Below are positions 63,823 through 64,000 of a stretch of DNA of 64,000 nt, piece after piece. Source of the stretch: Mesorhizobium sp. (lineage in GTDB: Bacteria > Pseudomonadota > Alphaproteobacteria > Rhizobiales > Rhizobiaceae); NCBI GenBank assembly GCA_019635735.1, contig JAHBYX010000003.1, positions 496,001 to 560,000 of the forward strand, given 5' to 3'. The notes under the pieces were generated by a model. It worked only from the letters and a program-made list of their open reading frames with translations, did no database searches and was not told the DNA's origin. Within the stretch, counting starts at the first letter, position 1. Each line of letters starts with the position of its first letter. Made by a program: the position numbers and the translations under genes.

Positions 63823-64000
63823 ATGTCCGGCACGACCCTGCTGACCATTCTGGGCACGGCAACCGACAAGGATCTGGGTGAGGCGATCGCCGTTGCCCGA
63901 TCCATCGATGCCCACCTCGCGGTCGTCGCCATGGCGGTCGCGCCCAGTCCGCCGATCGGCGAGATAGGTGCGGCGGCGGCTCTCTCCTCCGTGTGGCTCG
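63823..64000 (+). CDS. possible universal stress protein (UspA-like), N-terminal part
   Basis: The first 59 codons; the gene continues past the window. GAAGGAGA precedes the ATG. The start (TTLLTILGTATDKDLGEAIA, then VARSIDAHLAVVAMAVAP) fits the first strand-helix-strand of UspA-type domains, with the conserved alternation rather than a diagnostic motif. Assignment is tentative until the rest is seen. Confidence 0.5.
   Translation, partial: MSGTTLLTILGTATDKDLGEAIAVARSIDAHLAVVAMAVAPSPPIGEIGAAAALSSVWL

Noticed and set aside
1..64000. CRISPR arrays, ribosomal RNA genes, toxin-antitoxin or phage-defence systems
   Set aside because: I saw no regularly spaced repeats, no rRNA sequence and no recognised defence gene. 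The XRE gene is not followed by a toxin-like gene on its strand.

Overview
The window reads as the chromosome of an alphaproteobacterium of the Hyphomicrobiales, most like Mesorhizobium and other Phyllobacteriaceae. This is inferred from the high GC content, the many ABC and TRAP uptake systems, the iolGCDEB-type inositol locus, a sulfate operon paired with an Rrf2 regulator, an HWE-type kinase and an EcfG-type stress promoter. No ribosomal or species-diagnostic gene is present, so the genus is a guess. Most genes sit in tightly overlapping operons (ATGA, GTGA and TGATG junctions).

Layout. 1-4.8 kb: the end of a CUT1 sugar ABC operon (binding-protein tail, two permeases, ATPase), then a convergent alpha/beta hydrolase and a TetR regulator. 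5.1-10.5 kb: a complete CUT2 (ribose-type) operon ending in a lipase-like hydrolase. 10.8-11.8 kb: a small EF-hand protein and a double cold-shock-domain protein, followed by an intact IS256-family element (11.86-13.2 kb). 13.5-17.8 kb: a KaiC-like ATPase translationally coupled to an HWE histidine kinase behind a consensus EcfG promoter, a cytochrome P450, and a carboxymuconolactone-decarboxylase remnant. 18.2-24.9 kb: inositol catabolism (iolB, iolE, iolD, iolC-DUF2090, a 52-codon ORF, iolG), divergent from an AfuABC/FbpABC-like importer (25.1-29.5 kb) with a convergent inositol-monophosphatase-family gene. Together these suggest uptake and catabolism of a phosphorylated polyol. 30.5-31.3 kb: remains of IS21 and IS110 transposases. 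32-38.3 kb: an SLC13-type permease and a CysA-CysW-CysT-Sbp sulfate importer behind an Rrf2 regulator.

39.25-52.8 kb is the most interesting part. An apparent 11-gene operon encodes a flavin monooxygenase of Baeyer-Villiger type, 3-hydroxyacyl-CoA dehydrogenase, acyl-CoA dehydrogenase, acyl-CoA synthetase, a tandem NTF2-like protein, enoyl-CoA hydratase, a complete TRAP transporter, thiolase and an SDR dehydrogenase. It is flanked by a TetR gene and a divergent HSL-family esterase. Two palindromes sharing CTACT-N4-AGTAG lie upstream of the monooxygenase and between the TetR and esterase genes, which ties them into one proposed regulon. This looks like a pathway for an imported oxygenated or cyclic organic acid: monooxygenase plus esterase opening a ketone or lactone, then beta-oxidation.

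53.0-56.05 kb: a small integrated element (XRE regulator, two unknown ORFs, a large serine recombinase) whose recombinase ends inside a tRNA-Arg gene. 56.1-64 kb is housekeeping-like: a sensor kinase, a FAD disulfide reductase with a TVP38-type membrane protein, an M20 peptidase, RNase D, bacterioferritin and its ferredoxin, an anti-sigma-like membrane protein, and the start of a possible universal stress protein.
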